A stretch of 61,404 nucleotides of DNA from Aporhodopirellula sallentina SM41 (GCF_000346505.1 NZ_ANOH01000319.1:1-61404); one strand, 5' to 3'; positions 26,528 through 35,887 are shown, counted from the first letter of the stretch. The notes: generated from the sequence alone by a model not told the origin. A program made the numbers and translations.

Positions 26528-27979
26528 ATGAACGCAACTTTCCGCCGCTTCCTTCCCGCTCCGGTTTCCTGCGGTCTTTCCAATTCATTGTTCCGTGCGA
26601 TCGGATGCCTTCTTGCTGTTTCCGTTTTCGCGTCGACCGCTTCGATTGCGACCGCGCAGGATGGTGGCGATGATGGCGGCGATACCATCATCTTCGGTAA
26701 CCCGATTGCCGGTGTGGACGTGGATGCCACTGGTGTGCTGAAGGTCCGAACGGTCGATCCTCGTTTGGCGAGGCAGCGTTTGATGCAGGCCCGCCGGGCA
26801 GCCGAGACCGATGACGTCATGCGTCGCAGCGACCTGCGAAAGGTTTCGCTCAATCGTCTCGAGAAGGTTGTCGCCGAACACATTGCTGCGGATCGTCATT
26901 TGCCTGACGATATTCTCGCCGTCGCCGGTTTGACGACCGTGAAGTACGTGTTCTTTTACCCAGATACCCAAGACATCGTAATCGCCGGGCCGGCCGAAGG
27001 TTTCGTGGCCGATCCGACGGAGCGTTTCGTCGGCATGAATACCGGTCGGCCAACGCTGTTGCTCGAAGATGTCGCGACCGCTTTGCGAGCCTACCCGCCG
27101 TCCGCACCGCCGACGCGAGTCATTTCGGTGTCGATCGACCCAACCCCCGAAGGGCTCGCACGCATGCAGCAGTTCCTCGCGGCGGTCGGTGGCCGAGCGA
27201 ACCGTGGCGACACGATGCGTTTGGTCCAAGGTCTCAAGCAAAACCTCGGGTTGCAAACGGTCACGATCAAAGGCATCCCAGCGGCGACACACTTCGCCCG
27301 CGTGCTCGTGGAGGCCGATTACCGGATGAAGTTGATCGGGATCGGTTTGGAGCAATTGCCCGTTCCGGTTCGCAGCTACGTTTCGCGAACCAGCCCTCAA
27401 GCGGTGGCCGCGAACGCTTTGGAGCGTTGGTATTTCCAACCCAACTACGACGGCGTGTCGGTCAGTGACGATCGCATGGCAATGCGAATCAATGAACGTG
27501 GTGTCCAATTGGTCGGCGAAGGCGAACGAGTGATGGGCAATGGGAAACGCGTCATGGCGGGCCGCGGAAACCGCGCCAGCCAAGCGTTCACCAAGGAATT
27601 CACCGATAAGTACCCGCAAATCGCCAGCAAAGTGCGGGTCTACGCGGAGTTGCAGCAGTTGATCGATCTTGCGATCGCTGCCGCGTACATCCAAGAACAA
27701 GACTTCTATGCCCAAGCGGATTGGACGATGCCGGTACTCGGCGACGAGTCGCAGTTGCCCGTCGAAACCTACACCGCGCCTGAGAAAGTCGAGACAGCGG
27801 TCAATGCGATTTGGCGTGGAAATACGTTGATGACACCGCTCGGTGGTGGCGTCAACATGCAACCGCGCGTCGCGTTCAACAGCGATCGCATGGAAGTCGA
27901 CGCCAGTGGCGAGAACCTGAATAAGAAGAACGCGGCCGGACCGAGCGACCTCGAGCCCGGGCAGTGGTGGTGGGACTGA
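26528..27979 (+). CDS. Secreted DUF1598-type planctomycete protein
   Basis: The ATG start gives 483 residues with a long signal peptide (hydrophobic core AIGCLLAVSVFAST, cleavage near ATAQDG). The mature protein starts with a Gly/Asp-rich stretch, then a predicted alpha/beta body: VRTVDPRLARQRLMQARRA, LTTVKYVFFYPDTQDIVIAG, RPTLLLEDVATALRAYPP, VSIDPTPEGLARMQQFLA, RWYFQPNYDGVSVSDDRM. It ends with WWWD. I assign it from memory to the DUF1598 family described from Rhodopirellula; its function is unknown. It lies alone, so no operon context helps. Confidence 0.7.
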   Translation: MNATFRRFLPAPVSCGLSNSLFRAIGCLLAVSVFASTASIATAQDGGDDGGDTIIFGNPIAGVDVDATGVLKVRTVDPRLARQRLMQARRAAETDDVMRRSDLRKVSLNRLEKVVAEHIAADRHLPDDILAVAGLTTVKYVFFYPDTQDIVIAGPAEGFVADPTERFVGMNTGRPTLLLEDVATALRAYPPSAPPTRVISVSIDPTPEGLARMQQFLAAVGGRANRGDTMRLVQGLKQNLGLQTVTIKGIPAATHFARVLVEADYRMKLIGIGLEQLPVPVRSYVSRTSPQAVAANALERWYFQPNYDGVSVSDDRMAMRINERGVQLVGEGERVMGNGKRVMAGRGNRASQAFTKEFTDKYPQIASKVRVYAELQQLIDLAIAAAYIQEQDFYAQADWTMPVLGDESQLPVETYTAPEKVETAVNAIWRGNTLMTPLGGGVNMQPRVAFNSDRMEVDASGENLNKKNAAGPSDLEPGQWWWD

Positions 27980-28154
27980 TCGTCCGCTACCCCCCCGAGA
28001 ACGGTTCGAAACGTTGGTGTGTTGGACTTGTGGCCGGGCAAAGTGATCTTATGATGGAGCATCGGATGCGTTCATTTTGAGTGCATTCGGTCTCTCCGGT
28101 TTCGCCCGATCGATCTGACCCTGTCCGCCCCCGCACTCCACACAAGGTACTCCC

Positions 28155-28337
28155 GTGCTTACTGAATCCGCTGTCGAAAGAATGTTCCGCGAAATCGTCA
28201 ACACTCCCAACCCGACAGAAGAAACGTTCGACAAAGCTGAAGAATTGCTCGAAACGGAACTGCGTGACGAAAGCCCATTGCGTCACCGTTTGAGCGTCGA
28301 ACTCGATGAACTGCGTTCGCTCGCAGCCGCTAAGTAG
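28155..28337 (+). CDS. Small acidic hypothetical protein (60 aa)
   Basis: A GTG start gives a 60-residue, strongly helical, Glu-rich protein (AVERMFREIV, TFDKAEELLETELRDES, LSVELDELRSLAA). The amphipathic pattern, balanced composition and lack of overlap with other genes support coding. No family is recognised. It is preceded by a 175-bp gap after the DUF1598-type gene. Confidence 0.5.
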   Translation: MLTESAVERMFREIVNTPNPTEETFDKAEELLETELRDESPLRHRLSVELDELRSLAAAK

Positions 28338-28718
28338 AGCTTCGCTAAGTAAAGATTCGAGGATCTAGTGGCCCGGGACGGCTTCGTGTGCGGGTAGCTA
28401 AACTCGCTATGAGTTTTGGTAGGGCCCGTGAATCGCCGAAAGTCTTCGCGACTTTTCGTTACGGCCTCAACCGTAAACTAGATCAAGGACTCGGCATCGA
28501 GACAAGCAGCAAACGATCGCTGTTGGCGTAGCCCAGTATCGACGCCGTCTTGCTGGTGCCGATTGATCGTTTCTGGCACCGATTTCATGTATGGGTGCCC
28601 CTTTTTTGTGTTCGGGCAGCGTCGTCTTCAGCCAGCGTCGCTGTTGGGCTGTCGCCGTTGGGTGTCGTGCCCGTCGTTCGCCGACTACAAACCTTCGCGT
28701 TTGTCCGAGGGTGTGCTC
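28338..28718. other. 381-bp intergenic region
   Basis: It contains a diverged copy of palindromic repeat family 1 (28394-28468). The rest has no recognisable gene. An in-frame TTG/ATT-type extension of the downstream gene reaches to 28563 but looks non-coding. Confidence 0.45.
28394..28468. repeat. Dispersed palindromic repeat family 1, copy B (diverged)
   Basis: The left arm GTAGCTAAACTCGCTATGAG and the right arm (CCGAAAGTCTTCGCGACTTT to TTAC) flank a loop AGGGCCCGTGAATCG. The loop and right arm closely match copies A, C and D; the left arm is more diverged. Confidence 0.7.
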
Positions 28719-29516
28719 ATGACCGAGACGTCTGATGCGTCCGAAGAAGATCGTGAGCGAGCACGCGCCGAGTTCATCGCGACCTTCGGAGCGAAGCCAC
28801 GTTGGTTGATCCGCGGTTTGGCATTCGGCATGTTGGCGATGGCCAGCGTGAACGCGTTATCTTATTTCTGGCGTTCGGATCATTGGGGCAGCCTTCTCGG
28901 TGAGGTCCGGATGCGAGGGGAATCGATCGGTTTCCCGTTTGAAATTTGGGAGTCGGGAAACACCTATGGCGGTTTGTTTGCCGACTACCCCATGATCGGT
29001 GCGAACATTCTCGTTGCATTCGTGATGAGTTTGCCGATCGGGATTCTCGCCGCGTGGAAGTCCCCATGGCTGAATGATTTGATGCTTGCGGCGTTTGCTG
29101 ACGTGGACGTCCGCGATGAAAACGAGGCCAACCAACCGATCCAGTTCAGTATCCAGAGCCTGATGATTGCGACCACGGTGGCGGCGGTGTTGGCGATGCT
29201 CGCCACTCGGTTTGCGGTGCGGCGAGAAACGTTGGTGTGCATCTATGCTCTCGGGCCACTCGGCCTCGTGTTGCTCGCGATGTTGCCGCGCCGTTTGTCA
29301 TGGCAGCAACGAGTGATCATCCTCATGCCGTGTGCAATTTCGCTCATCGTTGTCGCGATGGTCGTCGGGCAGAAGTTGGGGATCGATTTCGATAAAGTCT
29401 TGATGGGGATTTTCCTGTGTTGGACGCCCCAAAGTGCGTTGGCTGCGATCGGGCTGCTCTGCGCGATCTTCGTCCGGCTCGCAAAGTATCAGCCCGCCGA
29501 TGCGGTTGCCGAATAA
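28719..29516 (+). CDS. Multi-pass membrane protein, function unknown
   Basis: The ATG at 28719 gives MTETSDASEEDRERARAEF and a 265-residue protein; upstream in-frame sequence back to 28563 is Cys/Arg-rich and unlikely to be coding. About six hydrophobic segments are visible (LIRGLAFGMLAMASVNAL; MIGANILVAFVMSLPIGIL; SLMIATTVAAVLAMLATRFA; LGPLGLVLLAML; VIILMPCAISLIVVAMVV; ALAAIGLLCAIFV). A segment IQFSIQSLMIATTVAAVLA resembles the RFSLRTLL-type helix start common in planctomycete membrane proteins. No catalytic motif is seen. Confidence 0.7.
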   Translation: MTETSDASEEDRERARAEFIATFGAKPRWLIRGLAFGMLAMASVNALSYFWRSDHWGSLLGEVRMRGESIGFPFEIWESGNTYGGLFADYPMIGANILVAFVMSLPIGILAAWKSPWLNDLMLAAFADVDVRDENEANQPIQFSIQSLMIATTVAAVLAMLATRFAVRRETLVCIYALGPLGLVLLAMLPRRLSWQQRVIILMPCAISLIVVAMVVGQKLGIDFDKVLMGIFLCWTPQSALAAIGLLCAIFVRLAKYQPADAVAE

Positions 29517-29527
29517 GCGGTTCGGTT

Positions 29528-29599
29528 AGATGTGTCCGATCCCCGTCGCTAACTATGCCAGCATTCAGGCCACCGAAGTTTGGCGACATCGGCTACGTC
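29528..29599 (-). repeat. Dispersed repeat family 2, copy 2
   Basis: Read on the minus strand: ACGTAGCCGATGTCGCCAAA, CTTCGGTGGCCTGAAT, then CGGGGATCGGACACAT. The same block order as copies at 8447 and 36845, inverted relative to them. Confidence 0.7.
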
Positions 29600-29746
29600 G
29601 TTTTTTGAATCGCTCCAGGTGTTGAGATTTCATGTTGTACGGCGCGCCTCGTTGGTTGATTTTTGCTGCCTGAAAACAATCTGACGTGACTGAGCGAATT
29701 CTATTTGCGTGGCTGTTTCGCCGCGTTGAAAACCCGAACCAAAACT

Positions 29747-30196
29747 ATGATCAATCGAATTGAAGCTGACGACCGATCGTTGGTAATACGAAGCTATCCC
29801 ACATTCATCGCCGCGTTTTGTATTGTTGTTCTCGGCGCCGTGGTGATTCAGTCGGCGCGTGGACGGATCGGTTGGGTTGATGCCGCAATCCCTACCTTCG
29901 TCGTGGTCGTTGCCATGTCGCTGCTCGAATACAAAGTGGCAACGTTCCGAGTCGGCGAACCGAGCGTCTTGGTGCAATCCGTTCGGCCGATTCATCGAAA
30001 GGAAACCGAGGTCCCTCTGAATCAGATTTCGTCGGTCAATCGGAACACGGGCGGTGGCGGGGCCGCGCATGCGGGCGTCGTCGAGTTGCAGACCCGCGAG
30101 GGGAAGATCTCAGTAACTTCGGTGGGGGCAATGAGTCCGCGAAAGCAGGTCGCAGTCTTGGAAGCGATTCGAGGTTTCCTCTCGCGATCGCAGTAG
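29747..30196 (+). CDS. Small membrane protein with PH-like C-terminal domain
   Basis: The ATG at 29747 (MINRIEADDRSLVIR) gives 149 residues; an earlier in-frame start at 29705 is less likely. Two membrane helices (FIAAFCIVVLGAVVIQS and AAIPTFVVVVAMSLLEY) are followed by a ~75-residue soluble domain: RVGEPSVLVQS, EVPLNQISSVNR, GVVELQTREGKISVTSVGA and a closing helix. This is the arrangement of bacterial PH/bPH2-like membrane proteins. The function is unknown. Its stop codon touches the family 2 repeat copy that follows. Confidence 0.65.
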   Translation: MINRIEADDRSLVIRSYPTFIAAFCIVVLGAVVIQSARGRIGWVDAAIPTFVVVVAMSLLEYKVATFRVGEPSVLVQSVRPIHRKETEVPLNQISSVNRNTGGGGAAHAGVVELQTREGKISVTSVGAMSPRKQVAVLEAIRGFLSRSQ

Positions 30197-30260
30197 CATT
30201 TTAAAATTTGACGTGCCCGATCTCAGTAGCTGGGTTCGCCAGAATTCAGTTGGTGGTTCG
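30196..30260 (-). repeat. Dispersed repeat family 2, copy 3 (3' half)
   Basis: Read on the minus strand: CCACCAACTGAATTCTGGCG, AACCCAGCTACTGAGATCGG, GCACGTCAAATTTTAAAATG. It closely matches the 3' half of copy 1 (CTGAATTCCGGCGAATCCAG...CACGTCAAACTTCAAAATGC) and, like copy 1, abuts a stop codon with its AAAATGC end. Confidence 0.75.
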
Positions 30261-30342
30261 TAGGCTGGACCAAGTGCAGCGACGTTCCGGCAATCGCACG
30301 ATTGCCGGATGGGCGTTGCAAAGCCTCCTTCATCCGGCCTAC
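30260..30342. repeat. Composite palindrome
   Basis: Outer arms GTAGGCTGGA (30260-30269) and TCCGGCCTAC (30333-30342) pair with one mismatch. Inside is a perfect 10-bp palindrome CCGGCAATCG-CA-CGATTGCCGG (30287-30308). It sits between the PH-like gene and the end of the convergent valS, so it may act as a bidirectional terminator or be a REP-like element. Confidence 0.6.
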
Positions 30343-30404
30343 TTTGGGTCGTTACGTGATTGGTCTTTTTTGAAAGCGTTCCGGGCGAGAAGCGGACCTA
30401 ATCC

Positions 30405-33400
30405 TTAGGATTTCTTGGCTTCCATACGGGCGATGTCTTTGAGGATAGTCGAGTATTGCTCGCGAAGAGTGGCGAGTGATTCGCGTTCCTTATCGACGAT
30501 CTCTTTGGGGGCACGGCTGACAAAACTCTCGTTGTTGAGTTTGTTTTCTTTGCCGGTGATCTGCCCTTTGGTTTTCTCTGCCGCCTTTTGAAGTCGCGCC
30601 AGTTCCGCTTCGGTGTCGATGAACTTATCGAGGTCGACATGGACGTCCACGTTGACTTCGGTGAGTTTGATGTGGGCGTCCGTTTCAAACGGTTCCACGT
30701 CTGGGCCGATTGCTACGATGTCCGCCGAGGCGAGTCCTTTGAAGTAGGCGCTCATCGGTTCGAGCAATTCACGTGACGACTGATCGCAACGAATCGCAAC
30801 CGGAACGGTGTCGCTCGGTTTGATGTTCTGCGACGCGCGGATTTGACGAATCGCCCCGACGATCTGTTGGAACTCGCTGAATTGGCGTTCGATCTGGACG
30901 TCGTGATGATGCGACTGGGCAACGGGCCAGGTACTGGTCATGACAAACTTACCCGCCTCGGCCGGTTCAGGGACGCCACGCGTTGGAGCGAGTTCACCGA
31001 GATATCCCCAAACCGATTCGGTCACGAATGGCATGATCGGATGGAGCAATCGCAGCAGTTGATCGAGTCCGTGAGCGATCACGTTTTGAGTCGCGACTTT
31101 CTGCTCGGGGTCGCTCAGGCGCGGTTTGGCGATTTCGACATAGAAACTACAGAACTCGTCCCACGCAAAGTTGTAGAGGATCGCGGCGATATCGCTGTAC
31201 TGATACCGGTCGATCCCATCACTCACCTGCTGCGTCACACTTGCGAGGCGGCTGAGCAACCACTTGTCCTCGATCGGAAGCGTTGGCACGTCGATCGGTT
31301 GCGGCGTGAATCCTTCGAGGTTCATCAGCACGAATCGCGACGCGTTCCACAGTTTGTTGACGAAGTTCCGAGCCGTTTCAAACCGTTCGCTGACGACCGC
31401 GCCCTTGGGTAGGGCTTTGTCTTCTTCGGTTTCCGCCCACTGGGTCGAGAAGGCTTTGCCGCAGGCCGGGCAATCGAGTTTCGGCAGCGAGCGGTTCTTC
31501 TTGGTTTGGTCGATCAGTTTTTCGCACGCCGGGCATTCGTACTGCACCGGCATCCGTACGTCTTGGGTGTCACCGGCGAGACGGGCGAGGCCGAACCGCA
31601 ACGCGTCGGGACCGAATTTATCGATCACGTCGTTGGGGTCCACGCCGTTGCCCTTGGACTTCGACATGGTTTCGCCGAGTCCGTCGAGAATTTTGGGGTG
31701 GATGAACACTTCGTTGAAGGGGATCTCGCCGACGTTATTGAGCCCCATCAACACCATCCGCGCGACCCACAACGTGATGATGTCACGCGAGGTGATCAGC
31801 GTCGAGGTTGGGTAGAACTTTGCCAGTTCCGCGGTTTCGGCCGGCCACCCGAGGGTGCTGTGCGGCCACAATGCGGACGAGAACCATGTGTCGAGCACGT
31901 CGGGGTCTTGTTCGAGCCCGAGTGCTTTGACATCGGATTCAACCGTTTCGTCTTCGTCGCGGATGCAAACGAACACGGCTTTGGTTTCTTCGCCGTCGGG
32001 ATCGATGCGATGTTTGATTTGGTCTGGATGCTGTTCGGCGAGTTTATCGAGTTTACTCGACAGTTCGTTGGCTTCGGTTTGAGAGAGTCCGCCTTTGGAC
32101 CAAATCGGAATGCGGTGTCCCCACCACAGTTGTCGGCTGACGGGCCAGTCGCGTTTCTCGCTGAGCCAGTCCAGATAGCCTTTGCGATAACGTTCCGGGA
32201 AGATCTGCACTCGCTCGTCGGTCACGGCGTCCATCGCTGACTGCGCGAGGCTGTCCATGGCAACGAACCATTGGTCGGCGAGGTAGGGTTCGATCGGCGT
32301 TTTGCTGCGGTCGCTCGTAGGCAGTTCGATGTCGCGGTCTTCGACATCGCCGAGCAGTCCGAGTTCATCCATGTCGGCGACCACGGCTTTGCGGGCTTTC
32401 GGAATGGTCAGCCCTTCGTACTTGCCGCCTTCGGCGTTGATCGTGCCGTCTGGGTTGAGCACGTTGATCATGGGCAATTCGCAACGCAGCCCGACTTCGT
32501 AATCGTTCGGGTCGTGGGCCGGTGTGATCTTCACGCAACCGGTACCCATTTCGGGTTTGGCCCACTCATCGGCTACGATCGGGATTTCGCGATCGAGCAG
32601 CGGTAGTCGAACGTGTCGTCCGTCGGCGGCCATGTCACGCAATTGGATGAGCGCGTCGAGCATTTCGGCACGGCGTTTCTCCAGTGCATCGATTTGTTTT
32701 TCGATGGCGGGTTTTTCCTTGTCGCTCGCGTCGGCGAGCTTTTCCTTGAGTCCTTCTGCAACTCGATCCAATGCCGTGGCGGGATCGGGGTGCACGGCCA
32801 CTGCGGTATCGCCGAGCATGGTTTCGGGGCGAGTCGTCGCGATTTCGATGGTCTCGGGTTCACCCGGTTTCGGATCGATGACGGTGTACTTCAAATGATA
32901 GAAGTGTCCCTTTTTGGTTTCGTTGAAAACTTCGTCATCGGAAACGGCCGTTTGCAGGAACGTGTCCCAGTTCACCAAACGTTTGCCGCGATAAATGAGT
33001 TGTTTACCGAACAGGTCGAAGAATGTGGCGCGAACCGCGGCGGCGCAGACCGGATCGAGCGTGAAGCGAAGTCGCTCCCAATCGCAACTGCAGCCCATGC
33101 GTTTGAGTTGGTCGAGGATGCGTTGTTCGTACTGATCCTTCCATTGCCAGATACGCTCGACGAGCGCCTCACGTCCGAGGTCGTGTCGCGTTTTGTTTTC
33201 GTTCTCTTTGAGCCGGCGTTCCACCACCGCTTGGGTCGCGATCCCGGCATGGTCGGTGCCGGGCATCCACAAGGTTTCGAATCCTTGCATGCGTTTGCGA
33301 CGAACGACAATGTCCTGCAGAGTGTTGTTGAGTCCGTGGCCGAGGTGCAGAGCGCCGGTCACGTTGGGCGGCGGGATGACGACCGAGAAAGGAGGTTTGT

Positions 33401-33494
33401 CGCTGGATGCTTCCGCGTGCGAGCACTTTGCCGATTCCCATTGTTGAAGGATTCCTTGGGCGGCGTCGGCGTGATCAAAACGAATCGGAATCAT
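30405..33494 (-). CDS. valS: Valine--tRNA ligase
   Basis: The ATG at 33494 gives 1029 residues. It has the class I signatures PPPNVTGALHLGHGL (HIGH-type, ~43-57) and TMSKSKGNGVDP (KMSKS). TDHAGIATQ, the editing-domain motif of large ValRS-type enzymes (ATTRPETMLGDTAVAVHP), GHRIPIW, and a C-terminal coiled-coil arm starting FIDTEAELARLQKAAEK are also present. It charges tRNA-Val and edits Thr-tRNA-Val. Unusual is an insertion after the KMSKS region with two CPAC motifs about 22 residues apart (zinc-ribbon-like). The ~45-residue insertion in the editing domain is a charged helical stretch. It is followed at its 5' side by cimA on the same strand 192 bp away. Confidence 0.96.
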   Translation of the reverse strand: MIPIRFDHADAAQGILQQWESAKCSHAEASSDKPPFSVVIPPPNVTGALHLGHGLNNTLQDIVVRRKRMQGFETLWMPGTDHAGIATQAVVERRLKENENKTRHDLGREALVERIWQWKDQYEQRILDQLKRMGCSCDWERLRFTLDPVCAAAVRATFFDLFGKQLIYRGKRLVNWDTFLQTAVSDDEVFNETKKGHFYHLKYTVIDPKPGEPETIEIATTRPETMLGDTAVAVHPDPATALDRVAEGLKEKLADASDKEKPAIEKQIDALEKRRAEMLDALIQLRDMAADGRHVRLPLLDREIPIVADEWAKPEMGTGCVKITPAHDPNDYEVGLRCELPMINVLNPDGTINAEGGKYEGLTIPKARKAVVADMDELGLLGDVEDRDIELPTSDRSKTPIEPYLADQWFVAMDSLAQSAMDAVTDERVQIFPERYRKGYLDWLSEKRDWPVSRQLWWGHRIPIWSKGGLSQTEANELSSKLDKLAEQHPDQIKHRIDPDGEETKAVFVCIRDEDETVESDVKALGLEQDPDVLDTWFSSALWPHSTLGWPAETAELAKFYPTSTLITSRDIITLWVARMVLMGLNNVGEIPFNEVFIHPKILDGLGETMSKSKGNGVDPNDVIDKFGPDALRFGLARLAGDTQDVRMPVQYECPACEKLIDQTKKNRSLPKLDCPACGKAFSTQWAETEEDKALPKGAVVSERFETARNFVNKLWNASRFVLMNLEGFTPQPIDVPTLPIEDKWLLSRLASVTQQVSDGIDRYQYSDIAAILYNFAWDEFCSFYVEIAKPRLSDPEQKVATQNVIAHGLDQLLRLLHPIMPFVTESVWGYLGELAPTRGVPEPAEAGKFVMTSTWPVAQSHHHDVQIERQFSEFQQIVGAIRQIRASQNIKPSDTVPVAIRCDQSSRELLEPMSAYFKGLASADIVAIGPDVEPFETDAHIKLTEVNVDVHVDLDKFIDTEAELARLQKAAEKTKGQITGKENKLNNESFVSRAPKEIVDKERESLATLREQYSTILKDIARMEAKKS

Positions 33495-33686
33495 GGAAGG
33501 ACGGGATAGGCTGAAGGTTTCTAGCGTTCAGCTAGTAGCGACGAGCTAGTAGCATCCTGCTATTGGTGTGCGAGTGATAAGAAAACGATTGGCTTTCGCG
33601 GACGGCGTTATTGCTGATAGGGACATCAAGGACGGTCGGATGTTCGGGCAGGTCAGCCCGGATCTTGGCGAGCCGACCGGGAGGGT

Positions 33687-35318
33687 TCAAGAACCGACCG
33701 TCTGCGCCAACGCGGGTTTGGATGCCGCGGCTTCGCGGTGCAGTTTGTATTCGACGCTATCGACGAGTGCTCTCCAGCTCGCCTCGATAATGTTATCGCT
33801 GACGCCGATCGTGCCCCAGGTTTCTTTGCCGTCGGTGCTCTCGATGTTGACGCGGATAGAGGCCGCCGTCCCGGATGCCGAGTCGACGACGCGGACTTTG
33901 TAATCGATTAGGCTGACTTCGCCGAGTTGTGGATAGGCACCGGTGAGTGCTTTGCGGAGTCCGGCGTCGAGGGCGTTGACCGGGCCGTGACCTTCGGCGG
34001 CGTCGAACCAAAGGGTGTCGCCGACTTTCAGTTTGATGATCGCTTCGGCGAACGCGACATGGTTCTCGACATCACGATCACCGGCGACGATTCGGTATTT
34101 GATCGTTTCAAAGTGCGGCGTGAACGTGCCGCTGACTCGTTTGATCAACAAATCGAAGGACGCGGTCGCCGATTCGAATTGGTAGCCTTGGTTTTCCAAC
34201 CGCACGACTTCGGCGAGGATTTTGTTCATCAACTCCTTGTCTTCGCCGAGGTTGTGTTTGCCAGCGACGGCTTCGATGTTACTGCGTCCGGACAGTTCGC
34301 TGACGAGGATCCGTCGTTCGTTGCCGACCAGTTCGGGGTCGATGTGTTCGTAGGTTTTCGCGGCTTTGTTGATCGCGTGCACGTGCATGCCGCCTTTGTG
34401 GGCGAACGCACTTTGGCCGACGAAGGGTTGGTTGCCTCGCCACTGCAGGTTTGCGGTCTCGTAGACAAACCGGCTCAGTTCGGTGAGTTGGGTGAGCGGT
34501 CGGCCGCCGAGCACCTCGTAGTTGGGTTTCTTCAGTCCGAGGTTCGCGATGATCGCGATCAGGTCGACGTTGCCGCAGCGTTCGCCGATCCCGTTGATCG
34601 TCCCTTGGACCTGGGTCGCACCGGCGTCCAAGGCGGTGAGTGAATTGGCAACGGCGAGTTCGCTGTCGTTGTGACAGTGAATGCCGAATTGCACGTCGTA
34701 GTCGCTCAATCCTTCGCGAGCAGCGGTGGTGATCGCGGCGACTTCTTCGGGAAGCGAACCGCCATTGGTGTCACACAGGACCAACCATTTGGCACCGGCC
34801 GAGGCAGCGGCGCGGAGGGTTTCGATGGCGTACTTCGGGTTGGCTTTGTAGCCGTCGAAGAAATGCTCGGCGTCGTAGAGGACCTCGCTGTGTTTGGCGA
34901 GGAACTCGGCACTCTCGCCGATCATCGCGAGGTTCTCATCGAGCGTGACCCGCAGGACTTCCGTGGCGTGATAGTCCCAGGTCTTTCCCACCATGGTGCA
35001 GCACGGTGTGCCGGCGGCGACGAGTGCCTTCATGCCGGGGTCGTTTTCCGCCTTCATGCTGCGTCGGCGGGTCATTCCGAACGCGCAGACTTTGCTGTTA
35101 CCCAGGTCGAGGTCGCGGACCTTTTCGAAGAACGCGACGTCCTTTTCATTGGACAGCGGGTAGCCGCCTTCGATGAATTCGATCCCGATTTCGGCGAGCC
35201 GCTGTGCGATGTTCAGTTTGTCCTGCAGCGAAAAACTCACACCTTCTCCCTGCGATCCGTCTCGCAAGGTGGTGTCGTACATGGCGATGGGGGTGGGGGA
35301 CACGGAAGGAGCTGTCAT
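33687..35318 (-). CDS. cimA: Citramalate synthase
   Basis: The 543-residue protein is a DRE-TIM metallolyase of the CimA branch. It has YDTTLRDGSQGEGVSFSLQDK, FIEGGYPLSNEKD, the catalytic segment GTPCCTMVGKTWDYH, the metal-binding HxH in GIHCHNDSELAVANS and GTINGIGERCGNVDL. After the central domains the C-terminal ~140 residues match the LeuA-type dimerisation/allosteric domain (DTLWFDAAEGHGPVNALD). It condenses pyruvate and acetyl-CoA to (R)-citramalate, feeding isoleucine synthesis without threonine. The ATG at 35318 overlaps the stop of the upstream small membrane protein (ATGA), implying coupling. Feedback by isoleucine is known for the family, not visible here. Confidence 0.94.
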   Translation of the reverse strand: MTAPSVSPTPIAMYDTTLRDGSQGEGVSFSLQDKLNIAQRLAEIGIEFIEGGYPLSNEKDVAFFEKVRDLDLGNSKVCAFGMTRRRSMKAENDPGMKALVAAGTPCCTMVGKTWDYHATEVLRVTLDENLAMIGESAEFLAKHSEVLYDAEHFFDGYKANPKYAIETLRAAASAGAKWLVLCDTNGGSLPEEVAAITTAAREGLSDYDVQFGIHCHNDSELAVANSLTALDAGATQVQGTINGIGERCGNVDLIAIIANLGLKKPNYEVLGGRPLTQLTELSRFVYETANLQWRGNQPFVGQSAFAHKGGMHVHAINKAAKTYEHIDPELVGNERRILVSELSGRSNIEAVAGKHNLGEDKELMNKILAEVVRLENQGYQFESATASFDLLIKRVSGTFTPHFETIKYRIVAGDRDVENHVAFAEAIIKLKVGDTLWFDAAEGHGPVNALDAGLRKALTGAYPQLGEVSLIDYKVRVVDSASGTAASIRVNIESTDGKETWGTIGVSDNIIEASWRALVDSVEYKLHREAAASKPALAQTVGS

Positions 35319-35887
35319 TTCGGGGTACGGTCGGTCAGTTTGCTAGTTGGGGCGGAGGTCGATGGCGAGACGGGGCCGGATGCGTCTAAGATCGCGGGCG
35401 ATTGGTACGGGTTTTCGTTGTCGGTTCTCGCCCTTGTGACGGTTGCCGATTGGTCGACCGCCTCGGCCGCCGATTTTGCCGATTCGACGGAAACGCTCGT
35501 TCGATCGGTTGACGCCGGTGTTGAACCCCGTTGGGTTCGCGTCCGTCGCCAACGTTCGGCAACGACGACGAAGATTCCACCGATGAGGGTCATCCCGGCC
35601 ACCAACCGCAACGAAAGCGGGTTGATGTGATCCCCCGACATCCACGCGAAGAACAGCGAAATCAACCTACCGCTGCCCAGGACCGTGCACAAAAGAGCCA
35701 GCAATAACGCAACAAATACGGATTCACGTCGACGATGCGGGTTCAACGCCACCACGCCGAGGAACAGCAGCGGGATTCCGAACATCATCGGAATGAACTG
35801 CGTGTATGTCTTCTGCGTTGTCGTGCTCAGGCCCGCGATTGTGAGGCCAAATAGTAGCAATCCGAAAACGATTCCGATTCTCGCCAT
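35315..35887 (-). CDS. Small membrane protein with NPYQSP tail, upstream partner of cimA
   Basis: An ATG start gives 190 residues. The first 105 hold about four membrane helices (IGIVFGLLLFGLTIAGL, IPMMFGIPLLFLGVVAL, VFVALLLALLCTVLGSG, LRLVAGMTLIGGIFVVVA). A long Ser/Thr/Ala-rich cytoplasmic or periplasmic tail contains NENPYQSPA. Asn-Pro-Tyr-x-Ser/Ala-Pro tails are frequent on planctomycete membrane proteins, as I recall; their role is unknown. The stop overlaps the cimA start by four bases, so the two are co-transcribed, but no link to isoleucine synthesis is evident. Confidence 0.7.
   Translation of the reverse strand: MARIGIVFGLLLFGLTIAGLSTTTQKTYTQFIPMMFGIPLLFLGVVALNPHRRRESVFVALLLALLCTVLGSGRLISLFFAWMSGDHINPLSLRLVAGMTLIGGIFVVVAERWRRTRTQRGSTPASTDRTSVSVESAKSAAEAVDQSATVTRARTDNENPYQSPAILDASGPVSPSTSAPTSKLTDRTPK

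Noticed and set aside
26585-27862. 425-codon minus-strand open frame within the DUF1598-type gene
   Set aside because: Arg/His/Asp-rich shadow without motifs; the plus-strand gene has a signal peptide and coherent folding pattern.
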